Source: Hellea sp039977295
GTDB lineage: Bacteria; Pseudomonadota; Alphaproteobacteria; Caulobacterales; Maricaulaceae
Length of the DNA: 64,000 nucleotides
Assembly (NCBI GenBank): GCA_039977295.1
Contig: JBDWDN010000010.1
Coordinates: 1-64,000, forward strand
Reading direction: 5' to 3'
Position 1 is the stretch's first letter. Each line of letters starts with the position of its first letter. The notes under the pieces were generated by a model that saw nothing but the letters and a program-made list of their open reading frames with translations, was not told the origin of the DNA and ran no database searches. The position numbers and the translations under genes are program-made. Of the stretch, positions 1 through 8,869 are shown in pieces.

Positions 1-2
1 TA

Positions 3-107
3 GGGCGCTATGACGGCGTGAACGCGTATGACGCGCTGGATTGGATGTCTCAAAAACGGAAGCGCCGCTTTCAGAAGCTGTTCCGGCGTCAATGTCAAAA
101 GTACTAA
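3..107 (+). CDS. C-terminal tail of an unidentified protein (partial)
   Basis: A frame open from the window edge runs 34 codons to TAA at 105-107. The peptide is strongly basic, with a cluster of Arg/Lys in the last 18 residues. The 5' part lies outside the window, so the family cannot be named. It could be a chance open frame, but the abrupt drop to AT-rich DNA just after the stop fits a gene end. Confidence 0.35.
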   Translation, partial: GRYDGVNAYDALDWMSQKRKRRFQKLFRRQCQKY

Positions 108-522
108 AAGTCATTTTTTTTCTCTCTCTCTGTGTCTCTGGAGAAAGGTTGTTCCCAGCGACAAATTCAAGATGACCATTTGAGGTCTTTTTGTCGAGAA
201 ATATTAAGTCATTGAATTTAAATGATTTTTTATTATTCTGAGAATTCTCAAAAATAACAATAGTGAAATTAGCCATTTCATGGCTTATAAATTAGCCATA
301 TAAACCAACTTATGCAAATTAAGCCAACCCGTTACACTCTGCATCCCTTTAATTCTGTCATCTCGGACAAAACGCGTAGCGTTGCAGAGCCGGGATCTAA
401 CAGCAAAGTACAGCATATGAAGTTAGATCCCAGATCTTCGGGCTACGCCCTTGTCTGGGATGACAAACAGAGAGAGAGCTAAACGGACTGTCTGCCGTCG
501 GCCTCTTACGCGATTGACAAGA
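108..522. other. Intergenic region, AT-rich, holding one palindromic repeat
   Basis: No credible gene is seen. Bases 108-350 are AT-rich with a CT-rich tract near 118-138. The right half holds the long imperfect palindrome listed separately. The gamma-glutamyltransferase gene ends at 523, so the palindrome may also serve as its transcript end. Confidence 0.6.
357..464. repeat. Long imperfect palindromic intergenic repeat
   Basis: The arms begin GTCATCTCGGACAAAACGCG and end with the near reverse complement CTTGTCTGGGATGAC. Both arms contain GTAGC/GCTAC and GGATCTAAC/GTTAGATCC matches, so about 45 bases fold back on each other around a short centre near 405-420. This form (GTCATCCC-GACAA start, GGGATCTAA inside) resembles dispersed palindromic repeats found between genes in many alphaproteobacteria. 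Only one copy is seen in the window. Confidence 0.65.
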
Positions 523-2325
523 TCAGTCGCTCACCCCAACCGCCGTCCCTTCACGCCGTGGATCAGCACCACCGACCAAACTCCCATCGGCATTACGGTA
601 AATAATATGCAGCCCACTAAACTCCCCCTTAGAGCGGCGGACTTTGTGCCCTTTGGCTTCTAGGGCCGTCACGAGCTCTGGCGTCAATCCAAATTCCTCA
701 CCTGGGCTGCCGCGATCTATTTCGTCTGTTTCTTCGTCTTTAATGCCTTTGGATTCGACGGCGACCCGTCCGTTTCGCGCGACCATATTGGGGAGTTCTA
801 TCGCCTCTTGCGGGGTTAGGCCCCAATCTAGGATGCCGACGATTGTTTTGGCTGTATAGGCGATGATGGAATTGCCGCCCGGTGAGCCCGTTGAGAAGAG
901 GAACTCGCCCTCCGGATTAAAGACAATGCTGGGCGCCATGGAAGAGCGCGGGCGCTTGCCTGCGGCGGGGGCATTGGCGATGGGTAGCCCCTGTGCATCG
1001 ACCGCGCGGAAGGAGAAATCGGTGAGCTGATTATTGAGCATAAAGCCCGCCGCCATTCGCTGTGATCCAAAGGGCGCTTCGACCGTTGTGGTCATAGACA
1101 CGACGAGGCCGTCTTTATCGACAACGGTGAAATGCGATGTGCCAGGATTGTCGGGCGTGGCGTCTTTGCCGCGCAGGAAGGCCGAAGGGTTGCCCGCTTT
1201 CACATCGATCATGGCTGTGTCCATAGAGATGAGAGCTGCCCGAGATTTGAGGTAATCTTTATCCAGCATCAAACCTGTTTCAACTGTCACGAAATCAGGG
1301 TCGCCGACATATTTATCGCGGTCCGCATAGGCCATCATGCTGGCTTCGGCGAAGAGGTGCCAGGCGTCAGCCGATTGACCGAGGCCCGCCATATCGAAAT
1401 TCTCGAGCGTGCGCAGAATAGACTGCACGGCGACGGGGCCGCTGCTAGGTGGCTGCGCGCCGCAAATGATGTGCTTGCGGTAAGTCGAGCACAAAGCCTC
1501 TGTCTTTTGCGGCTGATAGGCTGCCATATCGGCGAGGGTCAACGTGCCAGGCATTGGCGCTTCTTGGGTCACGCGGATGATTTCTTTGGCGATAGGACCT
1601 TCTAGGAGTGCGCGCGGATTATCCTGTAACGCACGCAGCGTTGCGGCATAGGGCTGATTATCGCGGATGAAGCCTTCGGGAATTGTTGTCGTCCCGTCTT
1701 CGAGATAGAAGTATTCGCGGGCTTCTTTATTACGGTTAAGCACGAACCGTCCCATCCGCGCGGTGATCCCGGCCATGCGCGGCGAGACCGCAAATCCGTC
1801 TTCGGCGACTTTGATCGCGGGCGCCATTTGCGGCCCCCAGTCAAGCGTGCCGTAATCTTCATGCGCCTTATGCAGCATCACCACTGCGCCCGGAACGCCC
1901 GTCGAAATACCCGACGCGATACCGTCAAAGCGGCGCAACGGCTCACCCGTCTCTGGATCGAGGAACATCTCTGACGTGACCGCCGCAGGCGCTTTCTCGC
2001 GTCCATTATAAGACCAGACTTTTGCTGTCTTGGGATCATAGACGACCATAAAGGCGCCTCCGCCAAGGCCAGAACTTTGCGGTTCGACAAGGCCCAGCAT
2101 GGCCTGCACCGCGATCGCCGCATCCACAGCTGACCCGCCCGCCTTAAGGATATCCACACCTGCCTGCGTCGCCAAAGGATTAGCCGCCGCCACCATGCCC
2201 GCAGATTTGGACTCCGTTTTGGCAATGGTAAATTCAGGGGCATCGGAAATCACGGCGCTGTCGGTCTTGCCGCAGCCCGTCACCATAAGCGCGGTTCCAA
2301 GAAGAAGAGCAGAAAAGAGTTTCAT
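523..2325 (-). CDS. ggt: Gamma-glutamyltransferase, lipoprotein
   Basis: 600-aa Ntn-hydrolase that cleaves gamma-glutamyl bonds of glutathione and related peptides. It is made as a precursor that self-cleaves before a catalytic Thr. The start is set at 2325 because the protein then begins with a lipoprotein signal (MKLFSALLLGTALMVTGC, lipobox VTGC); the frame stays open upstream but would run into the divergent gene. The processing site lies in GTSHFTVVDKDG, where the Thr before Ser-His is the expected nucleophile. The small-subunit motif STGSPGGNSI and the N-terminal GGSAVDAAIA segment are both typical. The length matches the family. The lipid anchor implies a periplasmic site facing a membrane. 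It is divergent from the aminopeptidase gene, which could act on the released dipeptides (inference). Confidence 0.95.
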   Translation of the reverse strand: MKLFSALLLGTALMVTGCGKTDSAVISDAPEFTIAKTESKSAGMVAAANPLATQAGVDILKAGGSAVDAAIAVQAMLGLVEPQSSGLGGGAFMVVYDPKTAKVWSYNGREKAPAAVTSEMFLDPETGEPLRRFDGIASGISTGVPGAVVMLHKAHEDYGTLDWGPQMAPAIKVAEDGFAVSPRMAGITARMGRFVLNRNKEAREYFYLEDGTTTIPEGFIRDNQPYAATLRALQDNPRALLEGPIAKEIIRVTQEAPMPGTLTLADMAAYQPQKTEALCSTYRKHIICGAQPPSSGPVAVQSILRTLENFDMAGLGQSADAWHLFAEASMMAYADRDKYVGDPDFVTVETGLMLDKDYLKSRAALISMDTAMIDVKAGNPSAFLRGKDATPDNPGTSHFTVVDKDGLVVSMTTTVEAPFGSQRMAAGFMLNNQLTDFSFRAVDAQGLPIANAPAAGKRPRSSMAPSIVFNPEGEFLFSTGSPGGNSIIAYTAKTIVGILDWGLTPQEAIELPNMVARNGRVAVESKGIKDEETDEIDRGSPGEEFGLTPELVTALEAKGHKVRRSKGEFSGLHIIYRNADGSLVGGADPRREGTAVGVSD

Positions 2326-2398
2326 AGTCAGGTCTTTCAAAGCTAAGCTGCCACCATAAGACTGACGCGCAAAAGGGCAAGCCCATGAAACGAACATC

Positions 2399-3364
2399 AT
2401 GTTGAATTCGATACTCGAAGCCGGCGGGCTGCGCATTGGCCAAGCCCATGACGCCAAAGTCAAAACGGGCGTCACCGTCATCTTGCCGGACGCCCCCGCC
2501 ACCTGCGCGGTCGATGTGCGCGGCGGAGGCCCCGGAACGCGGGAGACCGATACGCTAAGCGACGGCGGTTTAATTGAACAAGTTCATGCCATATGCCTCT
2601 CGGGCGGGTCGGTTTACGGACTGGCTGCAGCGGACGGCGCCTGTGCGTGGCTGGGTCATCAGCGTATTGGATATGCGCCTGGCCCCGCGCCCATTCCCGT
2701 CTCGCCCATTGTGCCCAGCGCCATCCTTTTTGATAATGCCAATGGCGGTGATAAAGATTGGGACATGGAGCCGCCCTTTAGAGCGCTGGGGATAAAAGCC
2801 TGTGAAGCCGCCACGGATAGGCTGGACCTCGGCGCTGCGGGCGCAGGCTTTGGCGCGACGGCGGGTCTTTATGCTGGCGGCCTAGGCAGCGCGTCTGAAA
2901 CGGTGGACGGCATCACGGTCGGCGCTATCATCGCGGCCAATCCGGTCGGCTCCCCTTATATGCCCGGCACAGATTGCCCTTGGGCCTGGCCTTATGAGGT
3001 TGGCGCAGAATTTGGCGGCAAAAGCCCCCCTGCAAATTACGCCCCTCAAGAGGCGCAAGATACGAAGCTCGCCTTCCTGAGAGCGGCCCAAAACCAAAAA
3101 GCGCAATCCACCGTGATCGGCGCCGTCGCGGTCAATGCCGCCCTCACCCAGAAACAACTGAAACGCATTGCCATCATGGCACAAGACGGCATCGCCATGG
3201 CCGTGCAGCCCAGCCACACACCGCTAGACGGCGATACAATCTTTGCCCTCTCTACGGGAGATTTGCCTTGCGCTAGCCCCGTAGCCCTCGCCGAGCTTGG
3301 CGCAGCCGCCGCGCGCTGCACCGCCCGTGCCCTGATGCGCGGCGTCTATGAGGCCTCAAAATGA
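2399..3364 (+). CDS. P1 family (S58, DmpA-type) aminopeptidase
   Basis: 321-aa protein of the DmpA/BapA family of self-processing N-terminal-nucleophile aminopeptidases. Diagnostic segments are VDVRGGGPGTRETD (about 39-51), the LSGGSVYGLAAADG turn (68-80) and GAGFGATAGL (148-157). The likely processing region is the S237-T238 pair in AQSTVIGAVAVNA. A later PSHTPLDGDTIFALSTG segment is also typical. There is no signal peptide, so it is probably cytoplasmic. The start at 2399 gives a normal N-terminus. Its stop overlaps the next start by 4 nt, implying co-transcription with the acetyltransferase. Confidence 0.9.
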   Translation: MLNSILEAGGLRIGQAHDAKVKTGVTVILPDAPATCAVDVRGGGPGTRETDTLSDGGLIEQVHAICLSGGSVYGLAAADGACAWLGHQRIGYAPGPAPIPVSPIVPSAILFDNANGGDKDWDMEPPFRALGIKACEAATDRLDLGAAGAGFGATAGLYAGGLGSASETVDGITVGAIIAANPVGSPYMPGTDCPWAWPYEVGAEFGGKSPPANYAPQEAQDTKLAFLRAAQNQKAQSTVIGAVAVNAALTQKQLKRIAIMAQDGIAMAVQPSHTPLDGDTIFALSTGDLPCASPVALAELGAAAARCTARALMRGVYEASK

Positions 3365-3846
3365 GTTTTGATATGATAAGCCCAATCCTAAAATCACACC
3401 ACGCGAAAATCCTACGGATGAATACGCAATTCGTCCATTGGCTCGCCCCGCTGGATGAAGACGGCCTAACAGATCTCCTCGCCCTCGCCCATTACAAAAA
3501 ACAAATCCACGACGCGGCAGGCGTGCTCATCGGCTATGCTCATGATGTGGACTATGATCATAAGAACCTGAAATGGCTTCGCGCGCGGTTTGAGCAGTTT
3601 TACTATATTGACCGGGTCATCATCGCCGCTGATGCCCATGGCCATGGATATGGGCGGCAGCTTTACAGCGATTTCGAAGCCCAGGCGCGGCGCCTTGGCC
3701 TGCCAAGGCTGGTCTGTGAAGTGAACACAAAACCCAACAATCCCGCCTCCCATAAATTCCATGAAAGCCTCGGCTTTAAGGCGCTCGCCGATGTCGACTA
3801 CCCGGCCTATGACGCGACATTGCGATATTATGAAAAGCAGCTTTAA
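3361..3846 (+). CDS. GNAT family N-acetyltransferase
   Basis: 161-aa protein with a GNAT fold. The acetyl-CoA pyrophosphate loop is in motif A, RVIIAADAHGHGYGRQLY (about 84-101), followed by the C-terminal NNPASHKFHESLGF motif B common to this superfamily. The substrate cannot be told from sequence. It is translationally coupled to the P1 peptidase by an ATGA overlap at 3361-3364, so it may act in the same peptide or amino-acid pathway (inference). Confidence 0.85.
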   Translation: MSFDMISPILKSHHAKILRMNTQFVHWLAPLDEDGLTDLLALAHYKKQIHDAAGVLIGYAHDVDYDHKNLKWLRARFEQFYYIDRVIIAADAHGHGYGRQLYSDFEAQARRLGLPRLVCEVNTKPNNPASHKFHESLGFKALADVDYPAYDATLRYYEKQL

Positions 3847-3980
3847 CCGCGCCGAGGCCGCGCAAAGCCCGATCAAAGAAATTAACGCTATCTCTTCACT
3901 ATAACCGAAAAAAACACTTGCAATCCCCGCCCCAAAGCGCTTAAACGCGCCTCTCGCTTAGGGCCAAGCCCAAAGCATCC

Positions 3981-4057
3981 GCACCGGTAGCTCAGCTGGA
4001 TAGAGTACCTGACTACGAATCAGGGGGTCGGGGGTTCGAATCCTCCCCGGTGCGCCA
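3981..4057 (+). tRNA. tRNA-Arg(ACG)
   Basis: 77-nt cloverleaf with encoded CCA. The acceptor stem is GCACCGG with CCGGTGC and discriminator G. The anticodon stem is CCTGA/TCAGG around the loop CTACGAA, giving anticodon ACG at 4015-4017. The T arm contains GGTTCGAATCC. A34 would be edited to inosine to read CGU/CGC/CGA. The 3' end is the attachment core of the adjoining island and remains intact. Confidence 0.97.
4044..4057 (+). other. attL core of island A (tRNA 3' end)
   Basis: TCCCCGGTGCGCCA, the last 14 bases of the tRNA gene, is repeated exactly at 41835-41848 in the same orientation. An integrase gene starts 131 bp inside. This is the standard arrangement for tyrosine-recombinase islands in tRNA genes. 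Confidence 0.88.
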
Positions 4058-4145
4058 CTTTTCCAAATTTAGAATAAGCTAAGTTATTGAAAAACAACCC
4101 AGTTTTTCACTGACTGCCCTATTGGCCCCCAATTTACCCCGATTT

Positions 4146-4180
4146 TGGGACACAAATTGGGACACAAAATGGTACACATT
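4146..4180 (+). promoter_or_regulatory. Integrase arm-type sites next to attL (three direct repeats)
   Basis: TGGGACACAAA occurs at 4146-4156 and 4158-4168, with a weaker third copy TGGTACACATT at 4170-4180, repeated every 12 bp just before the integrase start. The same 11-mer recurs near attR at 41739-41749 and, with one change, at 41763-41773. Arm-site binding by the integrase N-terminus is the likely role, and repression of its own promoter is possible (inference). Confidence 0.6.
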
Positions 4181-4188
4181 GGACGCTT

Positions 4189-5550
4189 ATGAACTGGAAT
4201 AATCGATATCTTATAAAGCGCGGTGAGCGTTGGTATTATCGCAGACGCGTGCCTGAAGATGTGGCCGGAGTGCTTGGCCGCTCGTCAGTCAAGGTCGCCT
4301 TGAAAACAGATTCTTTGAAAGAAGCCCGCATTCGCCGCGATGCACTTGTGGAAGCCGACGATCAATATTGGGCTTCCCTGCATATTGACGAGTCTTCCAA
4401 TGATAATGCGATTGTCAAATCCAGATATGTCTCTGCCAAAAAGCGCGCGCTCGCACGCGGCTTTATTTATACCCCTATGGCAACTTTGGTAGAACCGCAT
4501 AATGTTGACGAGCTAATCAACAGAGTGCTCACTGTTGGACAAGCTGGCAAATCCAAGCCTCTTGAAGCAGAGGCCATACTTGGCAATGCGCCTTTACCAT
4601 CCGTCACGATTGAAGAGGCATTTGAGTTTTATTGTAACAAGCTCGCAATCGGTGAAACCGCAAACAAATCAAAGGCTCAAATCAAGCTTTGGCGCAAGTC
4701 CAAATACCGCGCGATTACTAATTTCATCACAGTCGTTGGTAATTTAGAAATGGACAAAATCACTCGCGCCCATGGCAAAGCTTTTTATGAATGGTGGGGT
4801 GAACGGCTCAGACCTTCCGGCAATGAAAAGCCCTTGCGTCCCAACAGCGCTAACCGTGATCTCGGAACGCTCAGAAAGCTTTATCGCGAGTATTGGGAAT
4901 ATGAGGGCCAAGATGAGCGAGACAACCCGTTTAAGAAGCTAAGGTTTCAGGACAAGGGCGTTGTGGAAACCCCTGCTTTTGAAGTCGATTGGGTACGCTC
5001 AAAAATCTTGCGGCCAAATGCCTTGTCAGGCCTCAACCCCGAAGCGGCAATGTTAGTATATGCTTTGATAGAAACAGGGTGTAGGCCCAGTGAAATTGCC
5101 AATTTGAAAGCTCATAATATAAAGTTAGAGGCTGACATCCCCTATCTTGAAATAAGAGGTCGTCAGGACCGTGAACTCAAGACGGTAGCTTCTAACCGCG
5201 ATATTCCTCTCGTAGGAGTTTCACTCGAAGCCATGAAAACCATGCCTAACGGTTTTAAGCGCTACCGCGATAAAAGCGCAGGATTGTCAGCCTTACTAAT
5301 GAAGAGCTTTAGAGCAAAAGGGTTGTTTCCAACTGAGAACCACAGAATTTATTCATTCAGACATGCGTTTGAGAAGCGTATGCTGGAAGCTGGGATTGAT
5401 TATGGGCTCCGTTGCATTTTAATGGGGCATAAGAATACACGGCCATCTTATGGAGACGGAGGGTCAATGGAATATAGAAGAGATGAGCTTTTAAAAATCT
5501 GTCACCCAATCAGTCAAAGCTTGATTGATCAGATTCGCGCAACTTTTTGA
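4189..5550 (+). CDS. int: Tyrosine recombinase (island integrase)
   Basis: 453-aa site-specific recombinase that would integrate and excise island A at tRNA-Arg. The N-terminal part (YLIKRGERWYYRRRVPEDVA, about 7-26) matches the arm-binding domain of integrases that use tRNA sites. Catalytic residues are R299 in TGCRPSE, a Lys near 331 in the beta-hairpin, R391 in YSFRH, H414 in LMGH and Y421 as the probable nucleophile. The usual HxxR His is Tyr here (Y388), a tolerated variant. The gene starts 131 bp from the tRNA end and reads away from it. Full length, apparently intact. Confidence 0.93.
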   Translation: MNWNNRYLIKRGERWYYRRRVPEDVAGVLGRSSVKVALKTDSLKEARIRRDALVEADDQYWASLHIDESSNDNAIVKSRYVSAKKRALARGFIYTPMATLVEPHNVDELINRVLTVGQAGKSKPLEAEAILGNAPLPSVTIEEAFEFYCNKLAIGETANKSKAQIKLWRKSKYRAITNFITVVGNLEMDKITRAHGKAFYEWWGERLRPSGNEKPLRPNSANRDLGTLRKLYREYWEYEGQDERDNPFKKLRFQDKGVVETPAFEVDWVRSKILRPNALSGLNPEAAMLVYALIETGCRPSEIANLKAHNIKLEADIPYLEIRGRQDRELKTVASNRDIPLVGVSLEAMKTMPNGFKRYRDKSAGLSALLMKSFRAKGLFPTENHRIYSFRHAFEKRMLEAGIDYGLRCILMGHKNTRPSYGDGGSMEYRRDELLKICHPISQSLIDQIRATF

Positions 5551-5701
5551 ACTTTCGCAATCGCTGGAAGCGTGACCGCCGTTTTAACAATTCCGCCTCC
5601 AAGCATTCAAATACAGGCCAGTAATCATCACCTAAGCTTTCAACGAGACCTGCAGCAACAGAAACAGCTCTCACAAGTTTGGCTTCGCTTTCAGATATCA
5701 T
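5510..5701 (-). CDS. Small hypothetical protein overlapping the integrase end
   Basis: 63-aa protein, Leu/Ala-rich first half (KLVRAVSVAAGLVES) and a strongly basic tail, predicted mostly helical. It is convergent with the integrase and overlaps its last 41 bp. No family is recognised. A role such as recombination directionality factor is possible from position only; no helix-turn-helix is evident. It could be a spurious frame, but the composition is protein-like. Confidence 0.5.
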   Translation of the reverse strand: MISESEAKLVRAVSVAAGLVESLGDDYWPVFECLEAELLKRRSRFQRLRKFKKLRESDQSSFD

Positions 5702-5869
5702 GAGGCATTGTGTATAATGATGGTGAATTAAACACCTTGTAAATCGGGGGAAACTGGGGTGTTTCCTATTTTGAGTTAATCCCTATAGGAAATTATTACC
5801 TCTGCAACTCTGGCTTATTGCAAACTAATTTTGCTAGGCGAAGGTTCGCATCTAAGCTACCTATACGTC

Positions 5870-8869
5870 ATGGCTGACTCGCACGATTTTTTTAAAGAAC
5901 CCATTCTCAACTCGCCTTACGATGAGCCGTCTCGGCACCACCAGTTAGATGAGAATGGTCAGCCAACCAATCTACCTGCAATAAACGGACGCCGTAGATC
6001 AAGTCTGTACTCACCTGTTCCCAAAGCAAAACGCTCGAAAAAACAAACAACGCAAGATGACTTCTTTGAAGCTGAACTTGAGAAATACAACCCCCACAGC
6101 ATTATCAACGAAATAAGAGGTCATGTTAAAGCTTGGCGTGAAATACCAAACTCGCGAGACTGGGGCGTAACACCTACGACAGAACGGCTTCTCCAATACT
6201 GGAGAGATGGGAACAACTTTGAAACGATTAGACCGTTCTTCTGTCAAAGGGAGGCGGTAGAAACACTTATCTGGCTAACGGAAGTCGCTCGCAAAAACAA
6301 ACGCTACGCGAATATTTGGAAGCATATTGAGGGAGGCAACGCCGAAGCCAACCCTGAATTACTGCGCTTAGCTTTAAAAATGGCAACAGGCGCAGGCAAA
6401 ACGACTGTCATGGCAATGCTGATTGCATGGCAAACACTGAATGCGGTTCGCAGTCCCACGAGTAAACTTTATACAAAGGGTTTCCTTATTATCGCGCCGG
6501 GCATCACGATTAAGGACCGGCTGCGTGTTTTGCAGCCCGGAGGAGTGGATAGCTACCACACCGATCGCGAACTCATTCCTACCGACATGGTAGCAGACTT
6601 AGGCAAAGCTAAGGTGGTTATCACCAATTATCATGCTTTCCAAAAACGCGAAAAAGTCAAACTCTCCAAGGGAACACGGAGCGCTCTGTCAGGTTGGCGA
6701 GCGGAAGAAATCAAAACAACGGAAACCGAAGGCGAGATGCTTAGACGCTCACTTGGCGATCTAATGGGAACCAAGAATATTCTTGTTATCAACGATGAGG
6801 CCCATCACTGTTACCGTGAAAACCCTGCTTCCCAAGAAAAAAAGACTGCCGAAGGTAAAGAAAACAGTGAGACTGCCCGCTTGTGGATCAATGGAATTGA
6901 AGCCGTTAAAAGGCATATGGGTTTGAATGGTGTATACGATTTGTCTGCGACTCCGTTTTTCTTATCTGGATCAGGTTATCGCGAAGGTACATTGTTCCCA
7001 TGGACCGTTTCTGACTTTTCGTTGATGGATGCAATTGAATGCGGGATTGTGAAGCTGCCGCGCGTGCCGATCTTGGACAATATGCCCACGGTAGACGGTA
7101 AACCCGTTTATAGGAACCTGTGGGATCACATTGGCAAAAAGATGCCAAAAAAGGGACGATCTAAAGGTGGAGTAATGCCAAGCGCTGAGCTTCCTTTGCC
7201 CCTCCAAACCGCATTGAACTCGCTCTATAGTCACTATGAAAAAACAGATACGGAGTGGCGTAACAACGGGCATCAGGTTCCGCCTGTGTTTATCGTCGTG
7301 TGTAACAACACCTCTACATCCCAACTTGTCCACGATTGGATCGCGGGATATGAAACGCCTGAGACGGAGACCGAACCGGCCACTTTTGTCCCTGGCAACC
7401 TAAAAATGTTCAGCAATTTTGACGAGCACAAACAACGCCTCGGTAAACCAAACACATTTCTAATCGATAGCGCGCAGCTGGAATCTGGTGATGCAATGAA
7501 CGCGGCTTTCAAAAAAGCAATGGCCCCTGAAATCGAGTTGTTCCAACGGCAATACCCCAACACCAAAATTGACGATGAAAAACTTCTACGTGAAGTTATG
7601 AACACTGTCGGCGAAAAAGGACGCATGGGCGAAAGCATTCGCTGCGTAGTGTCAGTATCAATGCTGACAGAGGGGTGGGACGCGAACACCGTAACACATA
7701 TCCTAGGAGTGCGCGCATTTGGAACGCAACTCCTCTGTGAGCAAGTTGTAGGCCGAGGCTTGCGGCGTAAATCTTATGAACTGAATGAAAAGGGCCTTTT
7801 TGATGTTGAATACGCCGACATTATGGGCATCCCCTTTGATTTCACAGCACAGCCAACGGTTGCCCCACCTTCAGCGCCAAAACCGACAACAAGAGTAGGC
7901 GCAGTAAAAGAAAGAGCCAGTCTGGAAATCCGCTTCCCTCGCGTAGATGGGTACCGAACGGAATTGCCCGATAAGACGCTAGGCGTTGAATTTGTCGAGG
8001 ACTCTAAGCTCGTTCTCACGCCGGAACTTGTGGGCCCATGCAAAACAATTATGTCCGGCATTGTCGGCGAGCAAACGACAATGGAACCCGGAGATGCCTT
8101 TACCAAACTCGCGCGGCCATCTTCACTGTCCTATCACATCACGAAACGCCTCCTGAACACGCGGTTTCGCGATGAAGAGAAAGGGCCGAACATTAATCTG
8201 TTTAACCCCGTGAAACGGATTGTCAGGCAATGGCTGGACGGCGGATACTTGGTTTGCCAAGGCAATACAGTTCCTGGAATGCTTGCCTATCAAGAACTGG
8301 CAGATATGGCAGCTGAGAAGATTTTCTTGGCTTATAACCGATGGGCTGAGGCGCAGGACGACAGCGAGGGCACGCGGCGCGTCAAAGCGATAATCGACCC
8401 ATACAATCCCGAAGGTTCAACACGGAATGTTGGTTTTATTACTTCCAAACCTGTCTTCGCAACGGATCCGAACAAGTGCCATGTCAGTCATGTCGTTGAG
8501 GATTCAACATGGGAAGCCGAAATGGCCCGTGTCGCCGAAGCGCATCCCAAAGTCCTATCTTATGTCAAAAACCAAGGCATGGGATTTGAGGTGCCTTACC
8601 GTAAAGGCTCATCCGTCCATCGCTATGTGCCCGACTTTATAGTCAGGCTCGACACAGGTGCAGAACCTATAAACTTAGTGGTTGAGATTAAAGGCTATCG
8701 TGACGGTGATGCCGTTATGAAGGCCGACACCATGAAGTCGCTTTGGGTTCCCGGCGTGAATAATTCTGAGCGTTTTGGTCGCTGGGCTTTTGCCGAGTTC
8801 ACCAACGTATTTGAAATTGAAGAAGCCTTTGGCGAGATGGTCGACGAAGTATTAGGGAACCAATCATGA
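5870..8869 (+). CDS. Type III-like restriction subunit (Res): DEAD-box helicase plus PD-(D/E)xK nuclease
   Basis: 999-aa superfamily 2 helicase/nuclease. Walker A is MATGAGKT (171-178), the DEAH box is at 309-312 (NDEAHH), motif III SATPFF starts at about 359, and motif VI is VVGRGLRR. The C-terminus carries a nuclease signature, PDF (D922) followed by VVEIKG (E939, K941). Type III Res subunits have this order. The ATG at 5870 was chosen over an upstream TTG because the latter adds 13 poorly typical residues. The stop overlaps the next start by 4 nt, so it is the first gene of a coupled operon with the Mod methylase two genes downstream. Confidence 0.88.
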   Translation: MADSHDFFKEPILNSPYDEPSRHHQLDENGQPTNLPAINGRRRSSLYSPVPKAKRSKKQTTQDDFFEAELEKYNPHSIINEIRGHVKAWREIPNSRDWGVTPTTERLLQYWRDGNNFETIRPFFCQREAVETLIWLTEVARKNKRYANIWKHIEGGNAEANPELLRLALKMATGAGKTTVMAMLIAWQTLNAVRSPTSKLYTKGFLIIAPGITIKDRLRVLQPGGVDSYHTDRELIPTDMVADLGKAKVVITNYHAFQKREKVKLSKGTRSALSGWRAEEIKTTETEGEMLRRSLGDLMGTKNILVINDEAHHCYRENPASQEKKTAEGKENSETARLWINGIEAVKRHMGLNGVYDLSATPFFLSGSGYREGTLFPWTVSDFSLMDAIECGIVKLPRVPILDNMPTVDGKPVYRNLWDHIGKKMPKKGRSKGGVMPSAELPLPLQTALNSLYSHYEKTDTEWRNNGHQVPPVFIVVCNNTSTSQLVHDWIAGYETPETETEPATFVPGNLKMFSNFDEHKQRLGKPNTFLIDSAQLESGDAMNAAFKKAMAPEIELFQRQYPNTKIDDEKLLREVMNTVGEKGRMGESIRCVVSVSMLTEGWDANTVTHILGVRAFGTQLLCEQVVGRGLRRKSYELNEKGLFDVEYADIMGIPFDFTAQPTVAPPSAPKPTTRVGAVKERASLEIRFPRVDGYRTELPDKTLGVEFVEDSKLVLTPELVGPCKTIMSGIVGEQTTMEPGDAFTKLARPSSLSYHITKRLLNTRFRDEEKGPNINLFNPVKRIVRQWLDGGYLVCQGNTVPGMLAYQELADMAAEKIFLAYNRWAEAQDDSEGTRRVKAIIDPYNPEGSTRNVGFITSKPVFATDPNKCHVSHVVEDSTWEAEMARVAEAHPKVLSYVKNQGMGFEVPYRKGSSVHRYVPDFIVRLDTGAEPINLVVEIKGYRDGDAVMKADTMKSLWVPGVNNSERFGRWAFAEFTNVFEIEEAFGEMVDEVLGNQS

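Noticed and set aside
1132..1605. 157-aa open frame opposite ggt
   Set aside because: Antisense to conserved gamma-glutamyltransferase motifs; no independent signal.
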